Positions 36,457 to 45,154 of a stretch of 64,000 bases of DNA are shown here, in pieces (the first letter of the stretch is position 1; every line of letters begins with the position of its first letter). This stretch comes from Polyangiaceae bacterium. GTDB taxonomy: Bacteria; Myxococcota_A; Polyangia; Polyangiales; Polyangiaceae. A model generated the notes under the pieces. It ran no database searches, was not told the DNA's origin, and was given only the letters and a program-made list of their open reading frames with translations. The position numbers and the translations under genes are program-made. The stretch covers positions 18,197-82,196 of the forward strand of contig JAICTZ010000033.1 in NCBI GenBank assembly GCA_025936115.1, written 5' to 3'.

Positions 36457-38436
36457 ATGGAAGCGATCGAACGGCGCGAACGCATGGTGAAGCTGCAACT
36501 GTCGGCGCGCGCCATTCGCGACGCGCGCATCCTCGCCGCCTTCAAGAGCGTGCCGCGCGAGGAGTTCTTGCCCGCTGAGCTCCGCGAATTCGCCTACAGC
36601 GACGCGCCCCTGCCGATCGGCGAGGGCCAAACCATTTCACAACCGTACGTCGTGGCGCTCACCGCCGACGCGATGAAGCTCACGGGCAGCGAGCGTGCGC
36701 TCGAAGTCGGCACGGGTTCGGGCTACGCCGCTGCGATCTTGAGTCGACTCGCCGAGCGGGTCTACAGCGTGGAACGGCTCGAGCCCCTCGCCCGGACGGC
36801 GGGCGAGACGCTCGCGCAGCTCGGTTACGACAACGTCGAAGTGAGTCGTCGCGATGGGACGCTCGGTTGGCCCGAGCACGCGCCGTACGACGCCATCGCC
36901 GTCGCCGCGGGCGGCCCCGACGTGCCGAGCGCCCTGCTCGACCAGCTCGCGGTCGGCGGCCGCCTCGTCATGCCCGTGGGTCCCGAGGCCGATCAAGTGC
37001 TCGTGCGCGTGACGCGCGAAGCTAACGGCAACTTTCGACGCGAAACGCTGAGTCAGGTGCGCTTCGTGCCGCTCATCGGCGAGCATGGCTGGTCGGAAGC
37101 GGCCGGAGCGCTGAGTCTCCGCGGTGAGGCCCCCGACTCCGATACCGTCGCGCGCCTCGTGCGTTCCGCTGCCGAGCCGCTCGACCTCACGCATCCGAAC
37201 CTCGACGGCTTGCTCGAGCGCATCGACGGTGCGCGGCTCGTTTTGCTGGGCGAAGCTACGCACGGTACGAGCCAATTTTATCGACTGCGGGCGCTCATCA
37301 GCCAGCGCTTGATCGCAGAGCTCGGCTTCGATTTCGTCGCCGTCGAGGCGGATTGGCCCGACGCGGCGGTGCTCGACCGTTACGCGCTCGGCCGCCCTCC
37401 GTCTCGCGTGGACGATTTCACGCCTTTCTCGCGCTTCCCCAGCTGGCTCTGGCGCAACGAAGAAACGCGCGACTTCATCGGTTGGCTCCGTGACCACAAC
37501 CTCGAACACGGCACCGAAGTCGGCTTTCACGGGCTCGACCTCTACAGCCTGTTCGCTTCCATCGCCGCCGTGCTTGCTTACCTCGCCGAGGTCGATCCGG
37601 ACGCCGTGCCCGCGGCACGTGCGCGCTACGGCCAGCTCACGCCCTGGCAAAGCGATCCGGCGGCATACGGACGCGCCGTCATTGCCGGTCGCTACGACAG
37701 CTCCGAGCAGGCAGTGGTGTCGATGCTGCGTGACCTGCTCGCGCGCCGCATTCAGTACGCGGCGGCCGACGGCGAACGCTTCTTCGACGCCGCGCAGAAC
37801 GCGCGCGTGGTCGCGGACGCGGAGGCGTACTATCGCGTGATGTACTACGGCGCCGCGGCGGCCTGGAACCTCCGGGACTCGCACATGTTCGACACGCTCG
37901 AAGCGCTGCTCGGCTTCTACGGGCCGAACTCACGCGGCGTCGTGTGGGAGCACAACTCCCACGTCGGTAACGCGCTCGCGACGGAGATGTCGCTCCGAGG
38001 CGAGCACAACCTCGGCGAGCTCTGCCGCCGGCGCCACGGCGAGGCCGTTTACGCGCTCGGCTTCGGCACTGACCACGGCACGGTTGCAGCAGCGTCCGAC
38101 TGGGATGAACCACTCGAAATCATGGAACTTTTGCCGAGCCGCGCCGGCAGCTACGAGCGGCTGTTCCATCACAGCGGCATTCCGTCGTTCCTCTTGCCGC
38201 TGCGCACGGCGAAAAGCAGCGCCGTGCGCGCCGCACTCGAACCAGCGCGGCTCGAGCGCGCGGTCGGCGTCGTGTACCGACCCGGGACGGAACGCGCGAG
38301 TCACTACTTTCGTGCCGCGTTGCCGCACCAGTTCGACGAGTACGCCTGGATCGACGAAACCCACGCCGTCACACCGCTCGCCGGGCCGACCTCGGCGAGC
38401 GGTGAAGCTTCGGACTTGTACCCCTTCGGACTGTGA
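36457..38436 (+). CDS. Fusion of protein-L-isoaspartate O-methyltransferase and erythromycin esterase-like domain
   Basis: Residues 1 to about 210 are PCMT: FLPAELREFAYSDAPLPIG, GQTISQPYVVALT, and the SAM motif EVGTGSGYAAA. Residues from about 235 to 659 resemble the erythromycin esterase/EreA superfamily: LLGEATHGTSQFYRLRA near 262 and VVWEHNSHVGNA near 498, with catalytic His and Glu candidates. PCMT repairs damaged Asp/Asn residues; the esterase domain's substrate is unknown. It begins 32 bp after treS-mak with GGAGGAG, so it probably shares the transcript. Repair plus compatible-solute synthesis suggests a desiccation or stress programme. Confidence 0.9.
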   Translation: MEAIERRERMVKLQLSARAIRDARILAAFKSVPREEFLPAELREFAYSDAPLPIGEGQTISQPYVVALTADAMKLTGSERALEVGTGSGYAAAILSRLAERVYSVERLEPLARTAGETLAQLGYDNVEVSRRDGTLGWPEHAPYDAIAVAAGGPDVPSALLDQLAVGGRLVMPVGPEADQVLVRVTREANGNFRRETLSQVRFVPLIGEHGWSEAAGALSLRGEAPDSDTVARLVRSAAEPLDLTHPNLDGLLERIDGARLVLLGEATHGTSQFYRLRALISQRLIAELGFDFVAVEADWPDAAVLDRYALGRPPSRVDDFTPFSRFPSWLWRNEETRDFIGWLRDHNLEHGTEVGFHGLDLYSLFASIAAVLAYLAEVDPDAVPAARARYGQLTPWQSDPAAYGRAVIAGRYDSSEQAVVSMLRDLLARRIQYAAADGERFFDAAQNARVVADAEAYYRVMYYGAAAAWNLRDSHMFDTLEALLGFYGPNSRGVVWEHNSHVGNALATEMSLRGEHNLGELCRRRHGEAVYALGFGTDHGTVAAASDWDEPLEIMELLPSRAGSYERLFHHSGIPSFLLPLRTAKSSAVRAALEPARLERAVGVVYRPGTERASHYFRAALPHQFDEYAWIDETHAVTPLAGPTSASGEASDLYPFGL

Positions 38437-38467
38437 GCGGCGCGGGCGCACGGAGCGCCGCGTCAGC

Positions 38468-38836
38468 TTACTCCGAGCGACTGCGGCTACTCCGGCCGCG
38501 TCCGCCACCCGACGTCTTGCGGCTGGTCTTGCGGCTGGTCTTGCGAGCGGACTTCCGGGGCGGGACCTTGCCGCCGGCTCGGCGTGCCTCGGACAGGCCG
38601 ATTGCGATCGCCTGCTTGCGGTTCGTTACTTTCCTGCCCGAGCGGCCGGAGCGGAGCTGGCCGCGCTTCATCTCGTGCATGTTCTCTTCGACCTTCGACG
38701 AGGCCTTGTCGCCGTAGCGCCGTCCCGAGCTCGCGCGGCCGCGTGACTTGGAGCTCTTCGAGCGTGACTTGGTGCTGCTTCGCGAGCGCGATTTCGTGCT
38801 GCTTCTGGTGCGTGATCCTGCTTTGCGTGTAGCCAT
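38468..38836 (-). CDS. Small basic Arg/Ser/Lys-rich protein with DUF6496-like core
   Basis: The 122-residue protein starts MATRKAGSRTR. It has an SR/SK-rich N-terminal tail, a conserved-looking core SKVEENMHEMKRGQLRSGRS then KVTNRKQAIAIGLSEARRAG (DUF6496-like), and a C-terminal tail with three RKTS repeats. The DNA there has 12-bp tandem units (about 38515-38550). Strong basic charge suggests nucleic-acid binding, perhaps as a nucleoid or stress protein. The longer upstream reading is rejected because ATG 38836 begins the conserved composition. Confidence 0.65.
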   Translation of the reverse strand: MATRKAGSRTRSSTKSRSRSSTKSRSKSSKSRGRASSGRRYGDKASSKVEENMHEMKRGQLRSGRSGRKVTNRKQAIAIGLSEARRAGGKVPPRKSARKTSRKTSRKTSGGGRGRSSRSRSE

Positions 38837-39030
38837 GCGCGCGTTCGTCAGCAATGACCGTGCCGATGTCCTGACCCGGCTATGCGAAAAACGCACTTTG
38901 CTCCGCGAAGCCGCACTGCACGCGCATTCACGCGCCTGCATGCGCATTCACGAGCGTCGCCGTGCTCTCGCACGACATCGCCGACCCGTTCCTTTGCGCC
39001 ACGACGTGTCAGAACGTGTCAGAAATCCGC

Positions 39031-39534
39031 CTACGCCGACTGCTTCAATGCGCGTCGCGTCCGTTCGATGAGCCCTGCCGCCGCCGCAGCGTCGAGCCGC
39101 TCGAGCGGCACGAAGAGCTCACGCTCCATCGCATGATAGCCCTGAAAAAAGCGCTCGAGTTGGTCGATAAACCCGCGCGGCAGCTGCTCGAGCTCACTCA
39201 CGTCGGCCCACATGACGGACTCTTTCGGTACCACCAGCAGGAAGTCGTTCCTCACCGGCTTCGGCTCGTCCGGCTCACTCTGCGTCGCAGTGATCGCGCC
39301 AATGAGGCGGCACTCGATACGGCAGCCGGGAAACGTCTGCACCTCGGACAGCACCATGGCGTCGAGCGGGTCGCCGTCCTCGGCGCACGTCCCCGGCACG
39401 AAGCCGAAGTCGTAGGGCAGGATCATACCGACCGGCAAAATACGCTTCAGCACGAAGGCGTTGCTCTCGGGCTCGTAGGCGTATTTGGCTGCCGTGCGGC
39501 CTGGGGTCTCGACGATGACGGGCGTGCTCGCCAT
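39031..39534 (-). CDS. ppa: Inorganic pyrophosphatase (family I)
   Basis: The 167-residue protein carries the family I signature DGDPLDAMVL and other active-site segments: KYAYEPESNAFVLKR, LPYDFGFVPGT and the late YKDLE-equivalent region. It hydrolyses pyrophosphate to phosphate with Mg2+, pulling biosynthetic reactions forward. ATG 39534 has a GGAGGAT about 10 bases upstream. The length is near the usual 170-180 residues. It is 28 bp downstream of the Gfo/Idh/MocA oxidoreductase gene. Confidence 0.93.
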   Translation of the reverse strand: MASTPVIVETPGRTAAKYAYEPESNAFVLKRILPVGMILPYDFGFVPGTCAEDGDPLDAMVLSEVQTFPGCRIECRLIGAITATQSEPDEPKPVRNDFLLVVPKESVMWADVSELEQLPRGFIDQLERFFQGYHAMERELFVPLERLDAAAAAGLIERTRRALKQSA

Positions 39535-39562
39535 GGCTGTGATCCTCCGGCATCGAGAAAGC

Positions 39563-40660
39563 TCAGCGGAGCGAGGGGCTCGGCGCCTTCACCGTCGACT
39601 GCTTCTTGACGGGCGGCTCGTGATCGACCTGCTCGCGCGAAGGCCGCTGCCTCCGAACGTACGGCGAGAGCTCCACCGGCCGGTGCGACCGCCCGGAAGC
39701 GAGGATCGCCTCCACCACACGCACGTCGCAGAAGCCTTCTTCGGCCGACGGCTCGGGTGTGATGTCGTTCAGCACGCAGTTGGAGAAGTACTTGATCTCG
39801 GGCGCGAACTGGTCGCCGCGCTTGAAGCTCGTCTTCTTCGTTTCGCCGTCGAGCGTGAGGTAGTGCACGAGCTCCTCGGTGTACTCGTAGGCCGGCTCGA
39901 CCCGCAGATCGCCTGCGCTGCCGCCGATGCGGTAGCTCGAGACGCCCGCGACGCTGTTGCTGAGACAAAACTGCGCGAGGCGATTGCCCGGGAAGCGCAA
40001 GATGGCGGTCGTCGTATCGTCGGCGCCGTTGCGCTCCGTGAATTCCGCGCTGACGCTCGTCGGCTCAGCGTCGAACAGGTTGCGCGCGGCGTTGATGCAG
40101 TAGACCCCGAGGTCGTAGGCAGCGCCGCCCGCGAGACTCGGATCTTCCCGCACGTCACCGGGACGCAGGACATGCGAAAAGAACGAGTCGAAGAGGCGTA
40201 GCTCGCCGAGCTTGCCCGAGCGAACGACCTCGAGCGCGGCGAGCGTCGCCTCCTCGAAATGCAGGCGATACGCGACCATCAGCTTCACGGCGGCGCCGGT
40301 ACACGCGTCGTCCATTTGGCGGCACTCCGCCGCAGTCGGCGCGAGCGGTTTTTCGCAGAGCACGTGAACGCCGCGCGACGCGGCGCGCAGCGTGAACTCC
40401 TTGTGCAGCGCGTTCGGCGTGGCGACGTAAACGGCATCGATGCGCCCCTGCTCGAGCACCCGCTCGAAGTCGGGGTAATCCCCGTCCAGTTCGAGCCCGT
40501 ACTTCTCGCGCAGCGCAGCGCGCTTTTCGGCGTCGCCCGACACGAGCGCGACGAGCTCGGAGTTCTCTTTGGCATGCTCGAACGCCGGCAGGATCGCGAC
40601 CTGAGCGATGTTGCCGGCTCCGACGACCGCGTAGCGAATTTTACGAGCGCTCTTGGCCAT
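39563..40660 (-). CDS. Gfo/Idh/MocA-family oxidoreductase
   Basis: The 365-residue protein has an N-terminal Rossmann domain (YAVVGAGNIAQVAILPAF) and the family motif CEKPLAPTAAECR, followed by the alpha/beta C-terminal domain (AYDLGVYCINAARNLF). Resemblance is to glucose-fructose oxidoreductase-type members that use a tightly bound NADP on sugars. No twin-arginine signal is seen. The C-terminal tail is basic and variable. Sugar substrate unknown. Confidence 0.87.
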   Translation of the reverse strand: MAKSARKIRYAVVGAGNIAQVAILPAFEHAKENSELVALVSGDAEKRAALREKYGLELDGDYPDFERVLEQGRIDAVYVATPNALHKEFTLRAASRGVHVLCEKPLAPTAAECRQMDDACTGAAVKLMVAYRLHFEEATLAALEVVRSGKLGELRLFDSFFSHVLRPGDVREDPSLAGGAAYDLGVYCINAARNLFDAEPTSVSAEFTERNGADDTTTAILRFPGNRLAQFCLSNSVAGVSSYRIGGSAGDLRVEPAYEYTEELVHYLTLDGETKKTSFKRGDQFAPEIKYFSNCVLNDITPEPSAEEGFCDVRVVEAILASGRSHRPVELSPYVRRQRPSREQVDHEPPVKKQSTVKAPSPSLR

Positions 40661-40751
40661 GCCGTTCGGAACTGCATGGCCCGCGCCAGGCCTGGGCGCT
40701 CATAAAGCGCCATGGCCCGAGCTGCGACGAGGGGACGCGCTCAAGATCGCC

Positions 40752-41510
40752 TCACTCGTCGCGATGTGGCTCGGGGGCCCCTAGCAGGTCGATGTCGCAC
40801 GTGAAGCCGCCGCGGATTTCGAACACCCGGTCGCGGCCGCTCGCGGCGAAGCGCGTCGCGGCGTCGAGCGAGAAACGCTCTGAAACTTGCGAGATGAACC
40901 CGACGAGCGCGGCCGCCGTCGTCGTTGCGGTGAATTCGTGCTCGAGCGAGAGCTCGGCCACGGGGCGCGTGTCGGCGAAGAGCGGCGGCCCTTCGGCGAT
41001 CAGATCGGCGACGCCGTCTGCGTTTTCGGCACGCGTGCGGGTCAGCTGGAGGTTCAAATGCAATGTGAGAACGCTCACGCGCTCGGAGATAATGAGCGCC
41101 GCGCCCGCCCCCCAGCCCGGGTCGCCGTTGATCGTCGGCAAGAGCACGGCAAGCTCGAGCGCGATGCTCGGCCCGCGCGCGTCCTGCAACACCCCCTCGC
41201 GCAGGACGCTCTTGATCGAAGCCGAAGTGTCGACGAGCGCGAGACGATCGCCGGCCGCGCCGTAGGCCGGGACGAACGGACGGCCGCCGAGCACGAGCTC
41301 GACGCGCGGGGCGGGACCGAAGTTCACGACTTGCATGGGCGCGACTGCCGAGCCGTCACGCCCGTGCAAGTAGCCGAGCGTGCCCACCTCGAGCTCGAGC
41401 TCGCCGCGCTTGGCGACCTCCGCGTCCGTACCGTCGAACGGTCGATAGGCGAACGCCGGCCGCGTCGAAGCGAGCAGCGCGAGCGCGACCAGGACCGCGG
41501 GACGGCGCAC
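40752..41510 (-). CDS. Secreted/outer-membrane protein of unknown function
   Basis: The 252-residue precursor starts with a GTG at 41510 and a signal peptide AVLVALALLASTRPAFA. The mature part begins YRPFDGTDAEVAKRGELELEVG and alternates hydrophobic and polar residues as in outer-membrane beta strands (VEFGPAPRVELVLGG-type, LEHEFTATTTAAALVGFI). It resembles the loose family of phenol-pathway MetA/outer-membrane beta-barrel proteins. The longer frame upstream is Arg-rich and not signal-like. Function unknown. Confidence 0.6.
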   Translation of the reverse strand: MRRPAVLVALALLASTRPAFAYRPFDGTDAEVAKRGELELEVGTLGYLHGRDGSAVAPMQVVNFGPAPRVELVLGGRPFVPAYGAAGDRLALVDTSASIKSVLREGVLQDARGPSIALELAVLLPTINGDPGWGAGAALIISERVSVLTLHLNLQLTRTRAENADGVADLIAEGPPLFADTRPVAELSLEHEFTATTTAAALVGFISQVSERFSLDAATRFAASGRDRVFEIRGGFTCDIDLLGAPEPHRDE

Positions 41511-41569
41511 GCCCGCGATTATCACGCGGCCGGCTCGGAACGGTGGGCCGATTAGCGACCCACGGCGGC

Positions 41570-43399
41570 TCAGGCCGGCGCGACGGGCCGACTCGAGGGC
41601 GTGACGCTGGGCCTGGACGGCGGAGCAACACCGTCGCCGGGCGGGCGCATAGCAACGAGCTCTCGCGCGAGCGCAAGACCTGCCTCGACGGTCTCGGCGA
41701 AACGCACGTGCTCGTGGTGCTGCGGCAGGTTCGCTCGGTCGAACACGGCGTGCGGCTCGGGCAAAGGTCCCGTGAGCACGACCCATTTCTTGAGCGTGCG
41801 GAGCCGCGAAATAGCGCTCTCGAGCGCGACGAAGCCCGTAGCGTCGATCGACGGCACGTGCCCGAGCGCGAGCACGATGACGCGCGTGTCGGCCCCCACG
41901 CTACCAAGCGCTCCCATCGCGTTCTGTGCGGCGCCGAAAAAGAGCGGGCCGGCAATCTCGTACACGGCGACGCCCGGCTCGAGCGCGTAGTCCGACTCGC
42001 CGCCCGCCCCCTCGAGCATGCGCGACTGCGTGAGCTCCGCCGTCCGGCGCATGAACAAGAGCGCCGCCATCACGACCCCGAACGACACCGCGATCACCAT
42101 GTCGAACACGACGGTGAGCACGTAACAGGCCAAGAGCACGAACACGTCGCTCTTCGGCGCGATGCGCACGATGTTCACGAAGTGCCGCACCTCCGACATG
42201 TTCCAAGCCACGAGCAGGAGTAGCCCGGCGAGCGACGCCATCGGCACGAACGCGACGAGCGGAGCGGCCAAGAGGATCGCCAAGAGGACGACGAGCGAAT
42301 GCACGACGGCGGAGAGCGGCGAGCGCGCGCCCGCGCGAATGTTCGTGGCCGTGCGCGCGAGCGCGCCCGTGGCGGCGATTCCGCCGAAGAACGGCGCGAC
42401 GATATTGCCGAGGCCGAGACCGATGAGCTCGGCATCTGGATCGTGCTTTTTGCCCGTCATGCCGTCCGCGATCGTCGCCGACAGGAGCGACTCGATCGCG
42501 CCGAGCATCGCGATCGCGAACGCGGCCGACGCAAGGTGATTGAGCGAGCGCAGCGAGAGCGTCCCCGCGCCCCAGGGGAGCATCGGCAACGGCGGCACTT
42601 GCGGGATCCCGGCGACTTCGTGGCCGTTCACGACACTATGAAAACGCGAGCCGATCGTCGCCAGATGGAACGCCGGCCAGACACGCGGCAAGAGCGCCGT
42701 CACGAGGGACACACCCGTGATCACGATGAGCGGCGCGGGCACGCGCGACGTGAGGCGCGGGATTTTTTTGGGCAGCGTGACTAGCAGCACGAAGGTGACG
42801 AGGCCGGTCGCGAAATCGGGCAAATTCGCGCCCGAGCGTGCCTGCCAGAGGGCGGCGACCTTTTCGAGGTACGTCTCGGGCAGGTGCGCGACGGGGAGCG
42901 CGAGGATGTCCTTGATTTGCAGCGTGGCGATCACGGTCGCGATGCCGGCCGTAAACCCCGTCGTGACGGGGTGCGGAATGAACTGAATCAGGCGTCCGAC
43001 ACGCGCGAGTCCCATGGCGACGAGCAAGACCCCTGCCATGAGCCCTGCGGTGAGCAGTCCGGCGAGTCCCTCGCGCGAGACGATGGGAGCGAGGATCACG
43101 ACAAACGCGGCCGTGGGACCCGTGATCTGGAACTTCGAACCGCCCGTGAGCGCGACGACGATGCCGGCGATGATGGCGGTGTAAAGGCCGTGCTCTGGGG
43201 CGACGCCAACCGCGATGGCGAGCGCCATCGACAGCGGCAAGGCGACGATGCCGACGACGATGCCGGCAAGCACGTCCGCGCGCAGCGCTACGCGATCGTA
43301 ACCCTGCGCGAACGACTTCCGGAGCGCCGCGGCGAACGGTACGCGTGGGAGGGCGAGCCCAGCCGGAAAGACCGAAAGCAGCGAACTACGTCTAGACAC
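41570..43399 (-). CDS. SulP-family anion transporter with STAS domain
   Basis: The 609-residue protein has about 10-12 membrane segments, starting with LAGIVVGIVALPLSMALAIAVG and the SulP signature region GGSKFQITGPTAAFVVILAPIV. A cytoplasmic STAS domain follows from about residue 460 (VAVYEIAGPLFFGAAQNA ... HVPSIDATGFVALES). SulP proteins carry sulfate, bicarbonate or other anions by symport or exchange. Start is GTG 43399. A good sigma-54 promoter lies 68 bp upstream, beside a divergent sigma-54 activator gene, so expression is probably signal-controlled. Confidence 0.92.
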   Translation of the reverse strand: MSRRSSLLSVFPAGLALPRVPFAAALRKSFAQGYDRVALRADVLAGIVVGIVALPLSMALAIAVGVAPEHGLYTAIIAGIVVALTGGSKFQITGPTAAFVVILAPIVSREGLAGLLTAGLMAGVLLVAMGLARVGRLIQFIPHPVTTGFTAGIATVIATLQIKDILALPVAHLPETYLEKVAALWQARSGANLPDFATGLVTFVLLVTLPKKIPRLTSRVPAPLIVITGVSLVTALLPRVWPAFHLATIGSRFHSVVNGHEVAGIPQVPPLPMLPWGAGTLSLRSLNHLASAAFAIAMLGAIESLLSATIADGMTGKKHDPDAELIGLGLGNIVAPFFGGIAATGALARTATNIRAGARSPLSAVVHSLVVLLAILLAAPLVAFVPMASLAGLLLLVAWNMSEVRHFVNIVRIAPKSDVFVLLACYVLTVVFDMVIAVSFGVVMAALLFMRRTAELTQSRMLEGAGGESDYALEPGVAVYEIAGPLFFGAAQNAMGALGSVGADTRVIVLALGHVPSIDATGFVALESAISRLRTLKKWVVLTGPLPEPHAVFDRANLPQHHEHVRFAETVEAGLALARELVAMRPPGDGVAPPSRPSVTPSSRPVAPA

Positions 43400-43466
43400 G
43401 AATCAACCCGCCGAAGGCGCGAGCAACGCCAAGCCACAACCGTGCAACATAGATGCCTGCCCGAGT

Positions 43467-43482
43467 AGCAAGACGTGAGCCA
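43467..43482 (-). promoter_or_regulatory. Sigma-54 (-24/-12) promoter for the SulP gene
   Basis: Read on the minus strand, TGGCTCACGTCTTGCT places GG (-24) and GC (-12) exactly 10 bp apart and matches the consensus TGGCAC-N5-TTGCW except at one base. Transcription would begin near 43456, giving a leader of about 55 bases before the GTG at 43399. The adjacent divergent gene encodes a sigma-54 activator with an intact GAFTGA loop. Confidence 0.6.
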
Positions 43483-43494
43483 CGCCCCCAATAC

Positions 43495-43511
43495 GGCTCG
43501 ATCGACGAGCC
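43495..43511. promoter_or_regulatory. Inverted repeat, candidate activator-binding site
   Basis: GGCTCG-ATCGA-CGAGCC is an inverted repeat with 6-bp perfect arms, directly upstream of the -24 element of the SulP promoter. Fis-type sigma-54 activators bind such dyads. The location is closer to the promoter than the usual 80-150 bp, so looping geometry would be unusual. Confidence 0.4.
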
Positions 43512-43556
43512 TTAACAGGTGGGACCACGCGAAAGGCGACCGGCGTGCGGCGTCCC

Positions 43557-43569
43557 CGCCAAATTGGCG
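43557..43569. promoter_or_regulatory. Inverted repeat upstream of the sigma-54 activator start
   Basis: CGCCAA-A-TTGGCG has perfect 6-bp arms around one base and ends 18 bp before the ATG at 43588. It is about 75 bp upstream of the sigma-54 promoter on the other strand, a normal enhancer distance, and could also mediate autoregulation. Confidence 0.4.
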
Positions 43570-43587
43570 TAGCATTTGGGTTTCGAT

Positions 43588-44568
43588 ATGCCCCTTCGAC
43601 GCCCAATTGGCTCCCAGGTCGAGCCCGTGCTGCTCTCGGGCGCCATGCGCCGGCTCGACCGCACGCTGCGCAGCGTCGCCGACAAGGACGTGATCGTGTG
43701 CTTGGTCGGCGAGAGCGGCAGCGGCAAAGAGGTGCTCGCCCGGCGCATTCACGCCCTGTCGCCGCGACGCGCGGAGCGCTTCGTCGCCATCAACTGTGCT
43801 GCCATCCCGGAGGCGTTGTTCGAGAGCGAGCTCTTCGGCCACGAGCGGGGCGCGTTCACGGGTGCGAGCGAGCTCATGCGCGGCAAGGTGGAAGCAGCCG
43901 CGGGCGGCACGCTCTTCCTCGACGAGATCGGCGAGCTCCCCTTGGGCATGCAAGCCAAGCTGCTCCGCTTCCTCGAGGGCCTTCGCTTCATGCGCGTGGG
44001 CGGCACCGAGAAGATCCACGCCGACATCCGTCTGATCTGCGCGACCCTGCGCCCGCTCGAAGACGAAGTGCGCCGCGGCACCTTCCGCGCCGACCTCTAC
44101 TACCGCATCCAAGGCATCACCCTCTCGTTGCCTGCGCTGCGGGAACGCCGCGCCGACATCGCTCCGCTTGCCGCCGCGTTGCTCGCCGAGCTCGCGCACA
44201 AGCACGCGGTCAAGGCGCCGAAGCTCACCCGCGGGGCCATCGCTGCTTTCCAGAGCTACGGCTGGCCCGGGAACGTGCGCGAGCTCAGGAACGTGCTCGA
44301 ACACTTGTGCCTCTTGCGTCCGGGGCGCAGCGTGCGAGCAACGGATCTGCCGCCGGCGCTCCGACTCGCCGAGTCGCGCGCCGAAAACCTCCCGAGCGCA
44401 CCTCGCACGCTCGAAATCGACCTCGACGAGCCACTCGAAGCGAGCGTCGACCGCATCATTCAGGCTGCCGTAGCGCTCGAGCGCGGCAATCGCTCGCGCG
44501 CGGCCGACCGGCTCGGGATCGGCCTGCGCACCGTTCAACGCAAACTGAGCACGAGCCGCGGGGTCTAG
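43588..44568 (+). CDS. Sigma-54-dependent transcriptional activator without receiver domain
   Basis: The 326-residue protein is an AAA+ activator. Walker A GESGSGKE is near residues 41-48, the sigma-54 contact loop GAFTGA is intact, Walker B is GGTLFLDEIGELP, the Arg finger region is FRADLYYRI, and a Fis-type helix-turn-helix ends the protein (RAADRLGIGLRTVQRKL). There is no N-terminal receiver, GAF or PAS domain, so activity may be set by expression, by a partner protein or constitutively. It is divergent from the SulP transporter gene, which has a sigma-54 promoter, its most likely target. ATG 43588 preferred; a TTG at 43576 is possible. Confidence 0.9.
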   Translation: MPLRRPIGSQVEPVLLSGAMRRLDRTLRSVADKDVIVCLVGESGSGKEVLARRIHALSPRRAERFVAINCAAIPEALFESELFGHERGAFTGASELMRGKVEAAAGGTLFLDEIGELPLGMQAKLLRFLEGLRFMRVGGTEKIHADIRLICATLRPLEDEVRRGTFRADLYYRIQGITLSLPALRERRADIAPLAAALLAELAHKHAVKAPKLTRGAIAAFQSYGWPGNVRELRNVLEHLCLLRPGRSVRATDLPPALRLAESRAENLPSAPRTLEIDLDEPLEASVDRIIQAAVALERGNRSRAADRLGIGLRTVQRKLSTSRGV

Positions 44569-45125
44569 GCAGACTGCTCGGCCTTGACTCTTTCGAGCAG
44601 CTTCGTCGTCGTATTCCAGTTGCGGATGGTGATGTCGCGATAAATCGGGAGCTGTACGAGGCGCGAGAGCCGACTCTGGGTGGCCTTGCTGATGAGCCGC
44701 CGGAAATAGAGCGCGTGCTTGCCGGCGGCCGCCACGTCGACGCCTTCCTTGACGGGCACGAGCGCGAGCGCCTCGCGGGCGACGAGCGGCCTTTTCACGA
44801 ACAGCACGTCATAGCGGTACTTCTTCGGCTCCTTGCCGAAGCCCCTGGGCGCCTCGTCGACCACGAGCGCGAGCTCATCGCCGGAAACGACCACCACGCG
44901 CGAGGCGTAGCCGAACGCGCGCTCGAGCCCGAGCTCGATGGTCTTCACGAGCTTATCGCGCTGCGTCGGCTTGGCCGTGAAGATGACGTTGCCGCTCGCG
45001 ATGTACGTCTCGACGTCGGCGAAGCCCAGCGCCGAAAAGCACTGCTTGAGCTCGACCATTTTGATCAGGTTGTTCCCCCCGACGTTGATGCCGCGCAGGA
45101 GCGCGACGTGACGTTTCGTGCTCAT
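44565..45125 (-). CDS. DUF1697 domain protein
   Basis: The 186-residue protein matches DUF1697: HVALLRGINVGGNNLIKM, LKQCFSALGFADVETYIASGN, a central VVVSGDEL region, and KLLERVKA at the end. Biochemical function is unknown. ATG 45125 is preceded by GAGGAG. The gene is 29 bp downstream of the ECF sigma factor gene on the same strand and converges, by a 4-bp overlap of stops, with the sigma-54 activator. Confidence 0.88.
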   Translation of the reverse strand: MSTKRHVALLRGINVGGNNLIKMVELKQCFSALGFADVETYIASGNVIFTAKPTQRDKLVKTIELGLERAFGYASRVVVVSGDELALVVDEAPRGFGKEPKKYRYDVLFVKRPLVAREALALVPVKEGVDVAAAGKHALYFRRLISKATQSRLSRLVQLPIYRDITIRNWNTTTKLLERVKAEQSA

Positions 45126-45154
45126 GGGTAAAGCTCCTCGTTCGGGCGCCGAGC

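Noticed and set aside
43564..43580. TTGGCGTAGCATTTGGG before the activator as a sigma-54 promoter
   Set aside because: The -12 position reads GG instead of GC, so the essential dinucleotide is missing.
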